Assembly (NCBI RefSeq): GCF_963668215.1
Contig: NZ_OY764190.1
Location: 62,001 to 126,000 of the forward strand
DNA length: 64,000 nt
From: an uncultured Desulfosarcina sp.
GTDB taxonomy: Bacteria > Desulfobacterota > Desulfobacteria > Desulfobacterales > Desulfosarcinaceae
Direction of reading: 5' to 3'
Positions 36,180-45,292 of this stretch are shown one piece after another. The notes beneath the pieces are model-generated. The model worked only from the letters and a program-made list of their open reading frames with translations, had not been told where the DNA came from and did no database searches. Each line of letters opens with the position of its first letter. Position 1 is the stretch's first letter. A program made the translations under genes and the position numbers.

Positions 36180-36331
36180 TTGGCCATCACAGTCTTGCTG
36201 CCCATAAGGCTGGAATTCCATCAGATTTGCGGAATGACCGATGTGTTGCACACCTTGAAAAAATGCCGGCTGCGGCATTTTTTCGTCGTTTGAATCAACC
36301 ACAACCCAATAGCGCTTCCGAGGAGAGCTTC

Positions 36332-38554
36332 GTGATCGAACAAATCAAAAAGCGTGACGGCCGAATTGTTGAATTCGATTCCTCCAAAATCACAGCAGCC
36401 ATTGCCAAGGCCGGTCAGGCGACCAATGAATTCGGGGAGCGGGACGCCAAGAAGATGACCCTGCGCGTCCTTACCCTGGCCCATGAACTGCGGCTGGGCG
36501 CCTCTCCCGAGGTGGAAGAAATCCAGGACATCGTGGAGCGGGTCCTGCTGGACTCTCCTTACTACAAGACCGCCAAAGCCTATATCATCTATCGGGAACA
36601 GCATGCCCAGATCCGGCGCATCGCCACCGAGGCCCAGGTGGACCTGGTGGAGCACTACATCCGCAAGCTGGACTGGAAGATCAAAGAGAACAGCAATATG
36701 TGCTATTCCCTCCAGGGGCTCAACAATTACATCTCCTCGGATGTGACGTCGGAGTACTGGCTGAGCAAAATCTATCCGCCGGAAATCCGAAGGGCCCATA
36801 CCGACGGCGACCTGCACATCCATGACCTCAGCCTCCTGTCGGTCTACTGCGTGGGCTGGGATCTTACCGATCTGTTGCGCAACGGGTTCAAGGGCGTCGA
36901 GGGCAAAGTGGAAAGTGCACCGCCCAAGCACCTGCGTTCGGCCCTGGGCCAGATCGTCAATTTTTTCTACACGCTCCAGGGGGAAGCGGCCGGGGCCCAG
37001 GCCCTGTCCAACTTCGACACCCTGCTGGCGCCCTTCATCCGCTACGACAAGCTGGGTTATTCGAGGGTCAAGCAGGCGCTTCAGGAGTTCGTATTCAATA
37101 TCAACATCCCCACGAGGGTGGGTTTTCAGACCCCGTTTACCAACATCACCATGGACCTTTGCGTGCCGGCCACCCTGAAGGACCACCCGGTGATCATCGG
37201 CGGCAAGGAGAAGAAAACGACTTACGGCGAATTCCAGGCCGAGATGGACCTGTTCAACCGCGCCTTTGCCGAGGTGATGATCGAAGGCGACGCCAAGGGC
37301 CGCGTCTTCACCTTCCCCATCCCGACCTACAACATCACCAAGGACTTCGACTGGGACAATCCCAACCTGGAAACCGTCTGGCGGATGACCGGCAAATACG
37401 GCATTCCTTATTTCTCCAATTTCGTCAATTCGGACATGTCCCCGGAAGACGCCCGCAGCATGTGCTGCCGCCTGCGGCTGGACAACCGCGAACTGCTCAA
37501 GCGCGGTGGCGGCCTCTTCGGGGCCAACCCGCTCACCGGTTCCATCGGCGTGGTGACCATCAACCTTCCGCGCATCGGCCATGTGGCCAAAAACGAATCC
37601 GAATTTTTCGATCTTCTCAAAGACCGGGTGGACCTGGCCATCGAAAGCCTGGCCATCAAACGCAAGGTGCTGGAAAAGTTCACCGACAAGAATCTGTATC
37701 CCTATTCCAAATTCTACCTTCGGGATATCAAGAACCGTTCCGGCGTCTACTGGAAAAACCACTTCTCCACCATCGGCATCGTGGGCATGAACGAAGCCTG
37801 CCAGAACTTTCTGGCGGCGGACATCACCACCGGCCAGGGTCAGGCCTTTGCCGTGAAGGTCATGGACGAATTGCGCTCCATGATTGCGGAAATCCAGGAC
37901 CAGACCGGAGACATCTTCAACCTGGAAGCCACCCCGGCCGAAGGCACCTCCTACCGCCTGGCCATGATCGACAAGAAACGCTACCCGGAAATTTTGTGCG
38001 CCAACGAGGACGATTTTAAAAAAGGCGCCGTCCCCTATTACACCAACTCCACCCAGCTGCCGGTGAACCACACCGACGACATTTTCGAGACCCTGATGCT
38101 CCAGGACGATCTGCAGACCAAGTACACCGGTGGCACCGTTCTGCACCTGTTCCTCGGCGAGCAGGTAACGGATATCGAAACGGTCAAATCCCTGATCCGG
38201 AAGGTGTCGGGCAACTATCATCTGCCTTACTTTACCCTGACGCCGACCTTTTCGGTCTGCCCGACCCACGGCTATCTCAACGGCGAGCAGACCCGCTGCT
38301 CCCACTGCGACCGTGAAACGGAAGTGTACTCGCGGGTGGTGGGGTACCTGCGGCCGGTAAAGCAATGGAACGACGGCAAGCAGGCGGAGTACTGCCGACG
38401 GAAAACCTTCAAGGTGAATCTGGAGGAACCGGGTGTGACCGCCGCCGTGGTGATGCAGGCCGAAGAGAATTGCCGCCCTGTTGATAAGAATCCGTCCGAA
38501 GCCCTGGATCCGGTCTGCACCGACGATGCCCTGCAGCAATTGCGTTCGGTCTAG
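36332..38554 (+). CDS. nrdD: Anaerobic (class III) ribonucleoside-triphosphate reductase
   Basis: Glycyl-radical enzyme reducing ribonucleoside triphosphates under anoxia, activated by NrdG. The 740 residues have an N-terminal ATP-cone (IEQIKKRDGRIVEFDSSKIT). The central barrel includes TPFTNITMDLCVPATL and NFVNSDMSPEDARSMCCRLR with the active-site Cys pair. The C-terminal zinc site is CPTHGYLNGEQTRCSHC, and the glycyl-radical loop is SRVVGYLRPVKQWNDGKQAEY. The GTG start at 36332 is chosen because GAGGAGA stands five to six bases upstream; an earlier in-frame start adds 35 residues unlike the family. nrdG follows by 18 bases. Confidence 0.96.
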   Translation: MIEQIKKRDGRIVEFDSSKITAAIAKAGQATNEFGERDAKKMTLRVLTLAHELRLGASPEVEEIQDIVERVLLDSPYYKTAKAYIIYREQHAQIRRIATEAQVDLVEHYIRKLDWKIKENSNMCYSLQGLNNYISSDVTSEYWLSKIYPPEIRRAHTDGDLHIHDLSLLSVYCVGWDLTDLLRNGFKGVEGKVESAPPKHLRSALGQIVNFFYTLQGEAAGAQALSNFDTLLAPFIRYDKLGYSRVKQALQEFVFNINIPTRVGFQTPFTNITMDLCVPATLKDHPVIIGGKEKKTTYGEFQAEMDLFNRAFAEVMIEGDAKGRVFTFPIPTYNITKDFDWDNPNLETVWRMTGKYGIPYFSNFVNSDMSPEDARSMCCRLRLDNRELLKRGGGLFGANPLTGSIGVVTINLPRIGHVAKNESEFFDLLKDRVDLAIESLAIKRKVLEKFTDKNLYPYSKFYLRDIKNRSGVYWKNHFSTIGIVGMNEACQNFLAADITTGQGQAFAVKVMDELRSMIAEIQDQTGDIFNLEATPAEGTSYRLAMIDKKRYPEILCANEDDFKKGAVPYYTNSTQLPVNHTDDIFETLMLQDDLQTKYTGGTVLHLFLGEQVTDIETVKSLIRKVSGNYHLPYFTLTPTFSVCPTHGYLNGEQTRCSHCDRETEVYSRVVGYLRPVKQWNDGKQAEYCRRKTFKVNLEEPGVTAAVVMQAEENCRPVDKNPSEALDPVCTDDALQQLRSV

Positions 38555-38572
38555 CGGGCCGGCAATCATCCC

Positions 38573-39268
38573 ATGTTTCTGGCCGGCATCCAGAAAAACT
38601 CGTTCATCGACTACCCCGGCAAGATCAGCTGCGTGCTCTTCACCACCGGATGCAATTTTGTCTGCCCCTACTGCCACAATGCCGATCTGGCCCGCGGCGA
38701 ATACCCGCAGCGAATCGGACTGGATGAAGTCACCGCTTTTCTGCAATCCCGCCAGGGAATGCTGGAAGGGGTGGTCATCACCGGCGGCGAGCCGACTTTG
38801 CACGACTGGGTTGTCGATCTGTGCCAGACCATCAAATCCCTGAACTACCCCGTCAAACTTGACACCAACGGCAGCCGACCCGATGTGCTCGACCACCTGT
38901 TGCAAAAAAAACTGGTGGACTTCGTAGCCATGGACATCAAGGCGCCCCTGGAAGATTACGATCCCTTTTGCCGGTCCCCCCGCATCAAAGAAACACTGTC
39001 GGCGAGCATCCGCCACATTATGGCATCCGCCCCGGACTATGAGTTCCGGACCACCTGCGCCGCACCTTTTGCCACCCGCGAATCCATCGAAACCATCGCC
39101 CGAACCATCGAAGGGGCCCGGTGTTACGTGCTGCAGAAATTCAACCGGCGCGCCGCCTGTCTGGACCCCGAGTTCAACCGGCGGCAGGATCCAACCGTTT
39201 TCGCCGATGAAATGAAACGATTCCGGTCCCTTGCCACCCCCTTTGTCCAGCGCTGCACCATCCGGTAG
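38573..39268 (+). CDS. nrdG: Anaerobic ribonucleotide reductase activating enzyme
   Basis: Radical-SAM protein that installs the glycyl radical on NrdD. The 231 residues carry the 4Fe-4S motif CNFVCPYCHN (CX3CX2C) at about residues 27-36 and the SAM-binding GGEPTLH near 72-78, followed by the partial TIM barrel. AIQ-type opening FLAGIQKNSFIDYPGKISCVLF is typical of this NrdG/PflA-like subgroup. It is 18 bases after nrdD on the same strand, so the two form a functional operon. The following 190 bases up to the sigma-54 promoter hold nothing I recognise. Confidence 0.95.
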   Translation: MFLAGIQKNSFIDYPGKISCVLFTTGCNFVCPYCHNADLARGEYPQRIGLDEVTAFLQSRQGMLEGVVITGGEPTLHDWVVDLCQTIKSLNYPVKLDTNGSRPDVLDHLLQKKLVDFVAMDIKAPLEDYDPFCRSPRIKETLSASIRHIMASAPDYEFRTTCAAPFATRESIETIARTIEGARCYVLQKFNRRAACLDPEFNRRQDPTVFADEMKRFRSLATPFVQRCTIR

Positions 39269-39458
39269 AAAACGCTGAGTCCTTGTCCTGATTTTGCCTG
39301 CGTTCGGATTTCGATTACGGATTCTGCACAGGCCGGTTACGACCTTTTCCCATCCTCCCTTCATCCTTTGTCCAGCAGCCGCCCGTTACAATTTTCAATA
39401 AAAATTTAATCCAATAAAAACATATTGATAGGTGTCGTTGGGGCATAACTGGCGCATG

Positions 39459-39474
39459 TGGCAAGCCGATTGCT
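39459..39474 (+). promoter_or_regulatory. Sigma-54 (-24/-12) promoter
   Basis: TGGCAAGCCGATTGCT fits the RpoN consensus TGGCACG-N4-TTGCW, with GG and GC separated by exactly ten bases (GG 39460-39461, GC 39472-39473). It lies 80 bases before the first surface-protein gene. A nearly identical site stands before its paralogue at 42142-42157. Confidence 0.85.
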
Positions 39475-39553
39475 CTTACCGGGTCGAAATCCCTTAACGG
39501 AAGCGTGCGCATTGTCCGCATGAATACAATCAACCGGAGAACGTCTTTCGACC

Positions 39554-41500
39554 ATGACACCGTTTCAATTTAAATCCAGAGTATGGATCTCAAGCGCCCT
39601 GATCGTACCGGCCATCCTTTTCTTCACGGCTTTGTGCTCCCTGGCAGCCAATGTCACGCTGGCCTGGGACGCCAACGATCCGGAGCCGGAAGGCTACCGG
39701 GTCTTCGCACGCGAGAGCGGCGCCGGCTATAATTACGACAATCCCATCTGGGAAAGCGATGAAGCCAGCGAGACCACCTGCACCCTGATCGGCCTGACCG
39801 AGGGCACGACCTACTATTTTGTGGTTCGGGCCTATGACGGCGATCTGGAAAGCGCCGATTCCGAAGAGGTGAGCTACACGCCGGCCGCTGCCACGGTCAA
39901 CCAGGCACCGGTGGCCGAAGCCGGGTACAGCCAGAGCGTATACGAAGAAGCGGCGGTGACCCTGGACGGCTCGGGTTCCAGCGACGCCGACGGCAGCATC
40001 GCGAGCTACCTGTGGGCGCAGACCGGCGGAACTTCGGTTGCGCTGAGCAATGCCGCCACGGCTTCGGCCTCGTTTACCGCTCCCATCGTCAACCTTACCG
40101 GAGAGACCCTGACCTTCAGCCTGACGGTGACCGACGATGAAGGCGAGAGCGATACGGATACCGTTACGGTCAGCGTGCTCAAATCCTCCAGCACCGACGT
40201 GGACGGCGACAACGTGCCCGACGTGCTGGACCTTTTCCCCAACGACGCCAGCGAATGGGCCGACAATGACGGCGACGGCATCGGCGACAACGCCGATACC
40301 GACGACGACAACGACGGCATGAGCGACACCTGGGAAGAGACCTACGGCCTGGATCCCCTGACCGACGACGCCGACCTGGATGCCGACGGCGACGGCGTGT
40401 CCAACTTGGACGAGTACACCGCCGACACCGATCCGACCGCTGTACTGGGCAACACCGCCCCCGATGCGCCGACCATCGAAGAGGTTTCTTCAGCCGATGC
40501 GGTTTCGCTGACGCCGGTTCTGATCACCGGCGCCTATTTCGATGCCGACAACGACGACCACTTCAAGTCCCAGTGGCAGATCGGCACGGACAGCGATTTT
40601 AGCACCCTGATTATGGACAAGACCAGCAAGGTTCAGCTGACCGCCTACGAAGTCGGCAAGATGGTGCTGGACGTCGACACGGTCTACTACTGGCGGGTGC
40701 GCTTCATCGACACGGACAACGGCGTATCCGAGTGGTCCGAGACCGCCACCTTCACCACCCTCGCCGCCGAAGCCTCCGGCGATGCAGACAGTGACGGCAT
40801 TCCCGACGATCAGGAAGTGACGGACGCCTCCGCCGACGTCAATGAAGACGGCGTGGCCGACAGTCAGGAAGACGACATCCTGTGCCTCAATACCGTTGAA
40901 GGCCAGACCATGATCGGCGTGGAAACGGTTTCCGACGACGTTACCCTGGTTTCCATTGAGTCCATCGCTTCGGACAGCATCGCCGACCAGTCGGTTCAAT
41001 TGGGTTTCGGTCTGATCGGATTCCGCCTGTACCTGGCCGACGGCGTGACCACGGCCGCGGTGAAGATCTCCTTCGACAAGCAAGTGCCCAAGGATGCGCA
41101 GCTTTACAAATACACCACCGACGACGGATGGCAGGTTTACGACAACGCCGTATTCGCGGCCAACCGCAAATCGGTCGCCATCGTACTGGAAGACGGCGGT
41201 GAAGGCGATGAGGACGGGGTGGTCAACGGCGTGATCGTGGACCCCTCGGGCATCTCCTATAGTACCGAATCCGACAGCGCGTCCCTGTCCACGGACAGTT
41301 CCTCTTCCGGTGGCGGTGGCGGCGGCGGAGGGTGCTTTATTTCCTCCGCAAGCCTTTCCGCCGATGAATCCGCCTTTAAATTTTCGAGCATTCGGTCGCG
41401 GCTCATGCAATCCATCGACAGCCTCCGGACGGCAATAATCCGATGGTGGTCAGAAGCCAACCGACAAACGCCCAAAGGAGAAAACAATCATGTATATTGA
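39554..41500 (+). CDS. Secreted multidomain protein with FN3, PKD-like, TSP3 and CFI-box
   Basis: A 648-residue exported protein. Signal peptide residues 1-33 (VPAILFFTALCSLAA); fibronectin-III-like domain about 34-112; PKD/K319-like domain about 116-205 (NQAPVAEAGYSQSV); calcium-binding thrombospondin type-3 Asp repeats about 215-305 (DVDGDNVPDVLDLFPND, DTDDDNDGMSDTWE); a second FN3-like domain about 308-415; then a choice-of-anchor U-like domain about 470-585 (FGLIGFRLYLADGV, DGVVNGVIVDPSG). A glycine tract plus CFI near 586-597 corresponds to the CFI-box C-terminal sorting region, followed by a helix. Likely cell-surface or secreted; function unknown. A sigma-54 promoter lies upstream. Confidence 0.88.
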   Translation: MTPFQFKSRVWISSALIVPAILFFTALCSLAANVTLAWDANDPEPEGYRVFARESGAGYNYDNPIWESDEASETTCTLIGLTEGTTYYFVVRAYDGDLESADSEEVSYTPAAATVNQAPVAEAGYSQSVYEEAAVTLDGSGSSDADGSIASYLWAQTGGTSVALSNAATASASFTAPIVNLTGETLTFSLTVTDDEGESDTDTVTVSVLKSSSTDVDGDNVPDVLDLFPNDASEWADNDGDGIGDNADTDDDNDGMSDTWEETYGLDPLTDDADLDADGDGVSNLDEYTADTDPTAVLGNTAPDAPTIEEVSSADAVSLTPVLITGAYFDADNDDHFKSQWQIGTDSDFSTLIMDKTSKVQLTAYEVGKMVLDVDTVYYWRVRFIDTDNGVSEWSETATFTTLAAEASGDADSDGIPDDQEVTDASADVNEDGVADSQEDDILCLNTVEGQTMIGVETVSDDVTLVSIESIASDSIADQSVQLGFGLIGFRLYLADGVTTAAVKISFDKQVPKDAQLYKYTTDDGWQVYDNAVFAANRKSVAIVLEDGGEGDEDGVVNGVIVDPSGISYSTESDSASLSTDSSSSGGGGGGGGCFISSASLSADESAFKFSSIRSRLMQSIDSLRTAIIRWWSEANRQTPKGENNHVY

Positions 41501-41672
41501 TCGGAAAAAAGAGGGTGCGGTCGCTGGACACATCGTCGAGGAGAGGCGCTCCGGCATCGACCGCCGCGTGCTGACCTACGATTACTATATTCCCGAACGA
41601 CGGATCCCCTGGGATCGAAGACAGGGAAACCAATGCCAGGGGGAGTGGCGCAGCCGGCGAAAATCCGCCTAA
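41490..41672 (+). CDS. Small Arg-rich protein overlapping the surface-protein gene
   Basis: A 60-residue protein, MYIDRKKEGAVAGHIVEERR onward, with repeated Arg-Arg pairs (EERRSGIDRR, IPERRIPWDRRQG). I recall similar short RR-repeat proteins in sulfate reducers but no function. AAAGGAG stands eight bases before the ATG, a strong site, and the gene overlaps the last 11 bases of the upstream surface-protein gene in another frame, so the two are probably translationally coupled and co-expressed from the sigma-54 promoter. Confidence 0.75.
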   Translation: MYIDRKKEGAVAGHIVEERRSGIDRRVLTYDYYIPERRIPWDRRQGNQCQGEWRSRRKSA

Positions 41673-41697
41673 GCGAAGGGTGCGCTCTTGTTCAATG

Positions 41698-41734
41698 CTG
41701 AAGGGGGAGGGCAAGCCGTTGCCTCTCCCTTCAG
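41698..41734 (+). terminator. Probable transcription terminator hairpin
   Basis: CTGAAGGGGGAGGGCAA pairs with TTGCCTCTCCCTTCAG (one bulged base) across a three- to four-base loop, 25 bases after the small Arg-rich gene. There is no T-run after it, so it may need other factors. The remaining 400 or so bases to the next sigma-54 promoter hold no gene I can support. Confidence 0.6.
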
Positions 41735-42141
41735 CCGTCCTCCAGGCCCGCCTTTGTGTATGGGTCAACAATCGGAACCGTCCCCCGCAGCATTGAAAAT
41801 GCCCGATGCCATGCACGGGAAGACTTTCAATCGCGATACGCAATACCTGGAACCTGAATTTACCCACCGTCAAAACCCGGACCTTCCCAGCGCTGTGATA
41901 TAATCATTGCAGGCCCTGGCCGCCCCTTTCGCGGGATGCGGCAACTTTCGATAACCCCTTCGAATTTTCAATACTTTTCCACTATCGGAGCGATTCCAGC
42001 CGGGAGCCTGCACGGGCCGGTGGCCGGCTTTTCCTAAGCGTCAATTTTTTGACATCCCGGAACCGACAGTACCATTTTTGAAAACAAATAAACCAAACAA
42101 AAACATGGCAATAGAAACCGTCAGCGCCTGTCTGAAGCATG

Positions 42142-42157
42142 TGGCAAGACGATTGCT
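42142..42157 (+). promoter_or_regulatory. Sigma-54 (-24/-12) promoter, second copy
   Basis: TGGCAAGACGATTGCT, with GG (42143-42144) and GC (42155-42156) ten bases apart. It differs from the site at 39459-39474 by one base in 16, and the preceding GCATG is also shared. Because transcription would start near 42168, in-frame start codons before that are excluded for the following gene. Confidence 0.85.
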
Positions 42158-42228
42158 AAGATTTGGACGATATAAGGGAAGTTTGCAGTCCCGTTACGAT
42201 GATCATACGGAAAGGATTGCTTTCGGCC

Positions 42229-44025
42229 ATGTGTTCAAATCGATTTCGCCCCCCTGTACTGGCTGCCTGCGCCATCATGGTGCCGGCTATTCTTTTTTGT
42301 ACCGTCCTTGGCTCTCTGGCAGCCGACGTAACACTGGCGTGGGACGCCAATGATCCGACGCCGGAGGGCTACCGGGTTTTCGCAAGGGAAAACAGCGCGA
42401 GCTATAACTACACCACTCCCATCAAACAGACCGCCGGAACCGGATGCACCCTGATCGGCCTGACCGAAGGGATAACCTATTGTTTCGTGGTGCGGGCCTA
42501 TGACGGCGATCTGGAAAGCGCCGATTCCGAAGAAGTGTGCTACACGCCATCCAGCGTGCCTTCCAACCAGGCGCCGGTGGCCGAAGCCGGCGGCAGCCAG
42601 AACGTTTACGAGGAAGCGGGCGTGACCCTGGACGGCAGCACCTCCAGCGACGCCGACGGCAGCATTTCGGCCTACCTGTGGGAGCAGACCGGCGGAACCG
42701 TGGTTGCGTTGAACGATGTCGCCATGGCCCAGGCCTCTTTTACCGCTCCAGTCGTCGATCTTGGCGGCGAGACCCTGACTTTCAGGCTGACGGTGACCGA
42801 CGACCAGGGCGATAGCAGCACGGATACCGCCACGGTCAACGTGCTCAAGTCTTCGAGCACCGATAGGGACGGCGACAATGTGCCCGACGTGAACGACCTT
42901 TTCCCCGACGATCCGGCGGAGTGGGCCGATAATGACAACGACGGTACCGGCGACAACGCCGATACCGACGACGACAACGACGGTATGAGCGACACCTGGG
43001 AAGAGACTTATGGCCTGGATCCGCTGACCGACGACGCCATTCTGGATGCCGACGGCGACGGCGTGTCCAACATCGAAGAGTTCGCCGCCGGCAGCGACCC
43101 TTCCGCTGCACAGGGCAACACGGCTCCTGAAGCGCCGACCATCGAAGAGGTTTCCGCAGCCGATACGGCCTCTCTGACCCCGGTACTGGTCACCGCGGCC
43201 TATTTCGACGCCGACAGCGACGACCATACCGGATCCCAGTGGCAGATCGGCATTGACGGGGACTTTTCAACCCTGATCCTGGATCAGACCAGCGAAAAGC
43301 AACTGACCGCCTACCAGATCGGCAACATGGTCCTGGAGTCCGATGCGACATACTACTGGCGGGTGCGTTTCATCGACGCTCGCAGCGGCGTTTCCGAGTG
43401 GTCCGAAACCGGCAGCTTCATCACCGTCGCGTCCGACGCCAGCGGCGACGAAAACTTTAACGGTATTCCCGACGATCAGGAAGTTGAGGATACTTCCGCC
43501 GACATCAACCAGAACGGAATTGCCGACAGCCTGGATACCGAACTCATGAGCCTCAACACGGTGGAAGGCCGGACCAAGGTTGCCCTGGAGCCGGTTTCCA
43601 ACGGATCGGCCCTCGTTTCGGCCCGATCCATCTCCACGGACAGCATTGCCGACCGGTCGGTGCAACCGAACTTCGGCCTTATCGGTTTCCGTTTGTATCT
43701 GGACGACGGGGTGGGCACGTCAACGGTCAAGATCTCCTTCGACAGGCAGGTCCCCTCCAGTGCCCGGCTGTATAAATACTTTCCCGACAGCGGCTGGCAG
43801 ACTTACACCAACGCCTTGCTCGCCGCCGACGGCAAATCGGTGACCCTGACCCTGGTGGACGGCGGCAGAGGCGACGAGGACGGCGTGGCCAACGGGGTGA
43901 TCGTGGATCCTATCGGCGTTGTCTACACGGAACCCACCGACAGCGCGGCCGCAGCCACCAGCGGCTACTCCGGGGGTGGGGGTGGCGGCGGGGGTGGGGG
44001 CTGCTTCATTGCCGCCATGCAATAA
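42229..44025 (+). CDS. Secreted multidomain protein, paralogue of the 39554 gene
   Basis: A 598-residue exported protein, domain for domain the same as its neighbour: signal peptide (VPAILFCTVLGSLAA), FN3-like, PKD-like (NQAPVAEAGGSQNV), TSP3 Asp repeats (DRDGDNVPDVNDLFPDD), second FN3-like and choice-of-anchor U-like (FGLIGFRLYLDDGV, NGVIVDPIGV). It ends in a longer glycine tract and CFIAAMQ, so the segment after the CFI motif is essentially missing. The start is set by alignment with the paralogue's signal peptide and by the sigma-54 promoter; AAGGA lies 12 bases upstream. An in-frame ATG at 42199 is possible. Confidence 0.87.
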   Translation: MCSNRFRPPVLAACAIMVPAILFCTVLGSLAADVTLAWDANDPTPEGYRVFARENSASYNYTTPIKQTAGTGCTLIGLTEGITYCFVVRAYDGDLESADSEEVCYTPSSVPSNQAPVAEAGGSQNVYEEAGVTLDGSTSSDADGSISAYLWEQTGGTVVALNDVAMAQASFTAPVVDLGGETLTFRLTVTDDQGDSSTDTATVNVLKSSSTDRDGDNVPDVNDLFPDDPAEWADNDNDGTGDNADTDDDNDGMSDTWEETYGLDPLTDDAILDADGDGVSNIEEFAAGSDPSAAQGNTAPEAPTIEEVSAADTASLTPVLVTAAYFDADSDDHTGSQWQIGIDGDFSTLILDQTSEKQLTAYQIGNMVLESDATYYWRVRFIDARSGVSEWSETGSFITVASDASGDENFNGIPDDQEVEDTSADINQNGIADSLDTELMSLNTVEGRTKVALEPVSNGSALVSARSISTDSIADRSVQPNFGLIGFRLYLDDGVGTSTVKISFDRQVPSSARLYKYFPDSGWQTYTNALLAADGKSVTLTLVDGGRGDEDGVANGVIVDPIGVVYTEPTDSAAAATSGYSGGGGGGGGGGCFIAAMQ

Positions 44026-44152
44026 TCCATCGGTCAACCGGAGGATGCGACACTCTTTCTCCGATCACGGTTCGTGCAATTCATCGACCGGTTTTGGAAA
44101 CCGGCGCCGCTGTTGACCGCCGAGTGGCAGCCACCCGACAAAAAAACAGGCG

Positions 44153-44965
44153 TCAGCCTTCCTCCATGCCCGCCTTGCGGTACAGGTCGAAAAAATGGTG
44201 CGTCGGGCCGCAACCCTTGCCCAGGGGAAAGGCATGCGCAATTGCACCACTGATATACACCTTGGCTTTTTCCACCGCTTCGAAAAACGATTCTCCGCGC
44301 GCCATGTAGGCTGCAATGGCAGATGAAAAGGTACATCCGGTACCGTGGGTACTGCGCGTTTCAATCCGTTCACTCTCCAGCAAACGGTAACGCTCCCCGT
44401 CGAACAGCACATCCGTGGCGCCTCCCGCCCCTAAATGCCCGCCTTTGACCACCACCATCTTGGCGCCCAGGGTCGAAATCCCGCGGGCCGCCGCTTTCAT
44501 GGCATCGATGCTGTCGACGCGCCTGTCCAGCAGGGCTTCGGCTTCGGGCAAGTTGGGGGTCACCACCCGGGCCAGCGGAAAAAGATGTCGGACCAGCGCG
44601 GCCCGGGCATCAGGCTTTAGCAGGGCGTACCCGCTTTTGGAGATCATCACCGGGTCGAGAATTACTGGCGGCAGTCTGTCGATGCCATTCAAGGCATCGG
44701 CAATGGCTTCGATCAGGGCCACGCTGGCCACCATGCCGATTTTTACGGCATGAATGGCAAAATCGTCGAAGAGGCAGGTAATCTGGTCATGGACGATCTG
44801 CGGCCGCATCTCCTGGATGTCATAGACTTGCTGAGTATTTTGAACGGTTATTGCCGTCACGGCGCTGGTGCCGAACACGCCCAAGGCCTGGAAGGTCTTC
44901 AGGTCCGCCTGAATCCCGGCCCCGCCCGACGAATCGGAGCCGGCTATGGTCAATGCGACACGCAT
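44153..44965 (-). CDS. thiD: Hydroxymethylpyrimidine/phosphomethylpyrimidine kinase
   Basis: Phosphorylates HMP and HMP-P in thiamine synthesis; cytosolic ribokinase-fold enzyme. The 270 residues begin VALTIAGSDSSGGAGIQADLKTF, the family signature, with substrate loop AITVQNTQ and DPVMISKSGYALL. The C-terminal anion-hole motif is STHGTGCTFSSAIAAYMARG, with the catalytic Cys/Asp region as expected. AGAGGA stands ten bases before the ATG. It is a lone gene, and I see no TPP riboswitch motif in its leader. A short CCGGTTT/AAACCGG hairpin at 44088-44104 lies downstream of its stop. Confidence 0.96.
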   Translation of the reverse strand: MRVALTIAGSDSSGGAGIQADLKTFQALGVFGTSAVTAITVQNTQQVYDIQEMRPQIVHDQITCLFDDFAIHAVKIGMVASVALIEAIADALNGIDRLPPVILDPVMISKSGYALLKPDARAALVRHLFPLARVVTPNLPEAEALLDRRVDSIDAMKAAARGISTLGAKMVVVKGGHLGAGGATDVLFDGERYRLLESERIETRSTHGTGCTFSSAIAAYMARGESFFEAVEKAKVYISGAIAHAFPLGKGCGPTHHFFDLYRKAGMEEG

Positions 44966-45292
44966 GGTAAAATATCCTCTCGTTTCGATGCCCGCGAGAA
45001 CCCGGGGTCGTGAAAAAAATGAACGTATTCCGGACGCCGCCCGTTGTCAACGCCAACTTCTCCCGCAAAATCCTGTCTGAAGGCGGCATGCCATCAACAA
45101 AGGGGGTTCAAGGCAGCCTGAGCATGGATTGGATTTGTTTTAAAAAAACATACAGGTTTTTGCTGACTTGCCGATAAGAAGGATGAAACGCTCAATCGAC
45201 ATATCCGCATGGCGGCAGTGCCGAACGGTGTTTTTCAGAAACGGCAAGATTAGGCAAACCACAAGGCCTGAAAAAATAATGGCAATCGATCG
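44966..45292. other. Intergenic region between divergent genes
   Basis: These 327 bases separate thiD from the membrane-anchored protein gene. I looked for a TPP riboswitch, tRNA, NrdR or sigma-54 sites and small genes with ribosome sites, and found none I can support. It presumably holds both promoters. Confidence 0.6.

Noticed and set aside
44026..44152. Strong terminator between the second surface-protein gene and thiD
   Set aside because: The CCGGTTT-TGG-AAACCGG hairpin at 44088-44104 is short and lacks a T-run on either strand.
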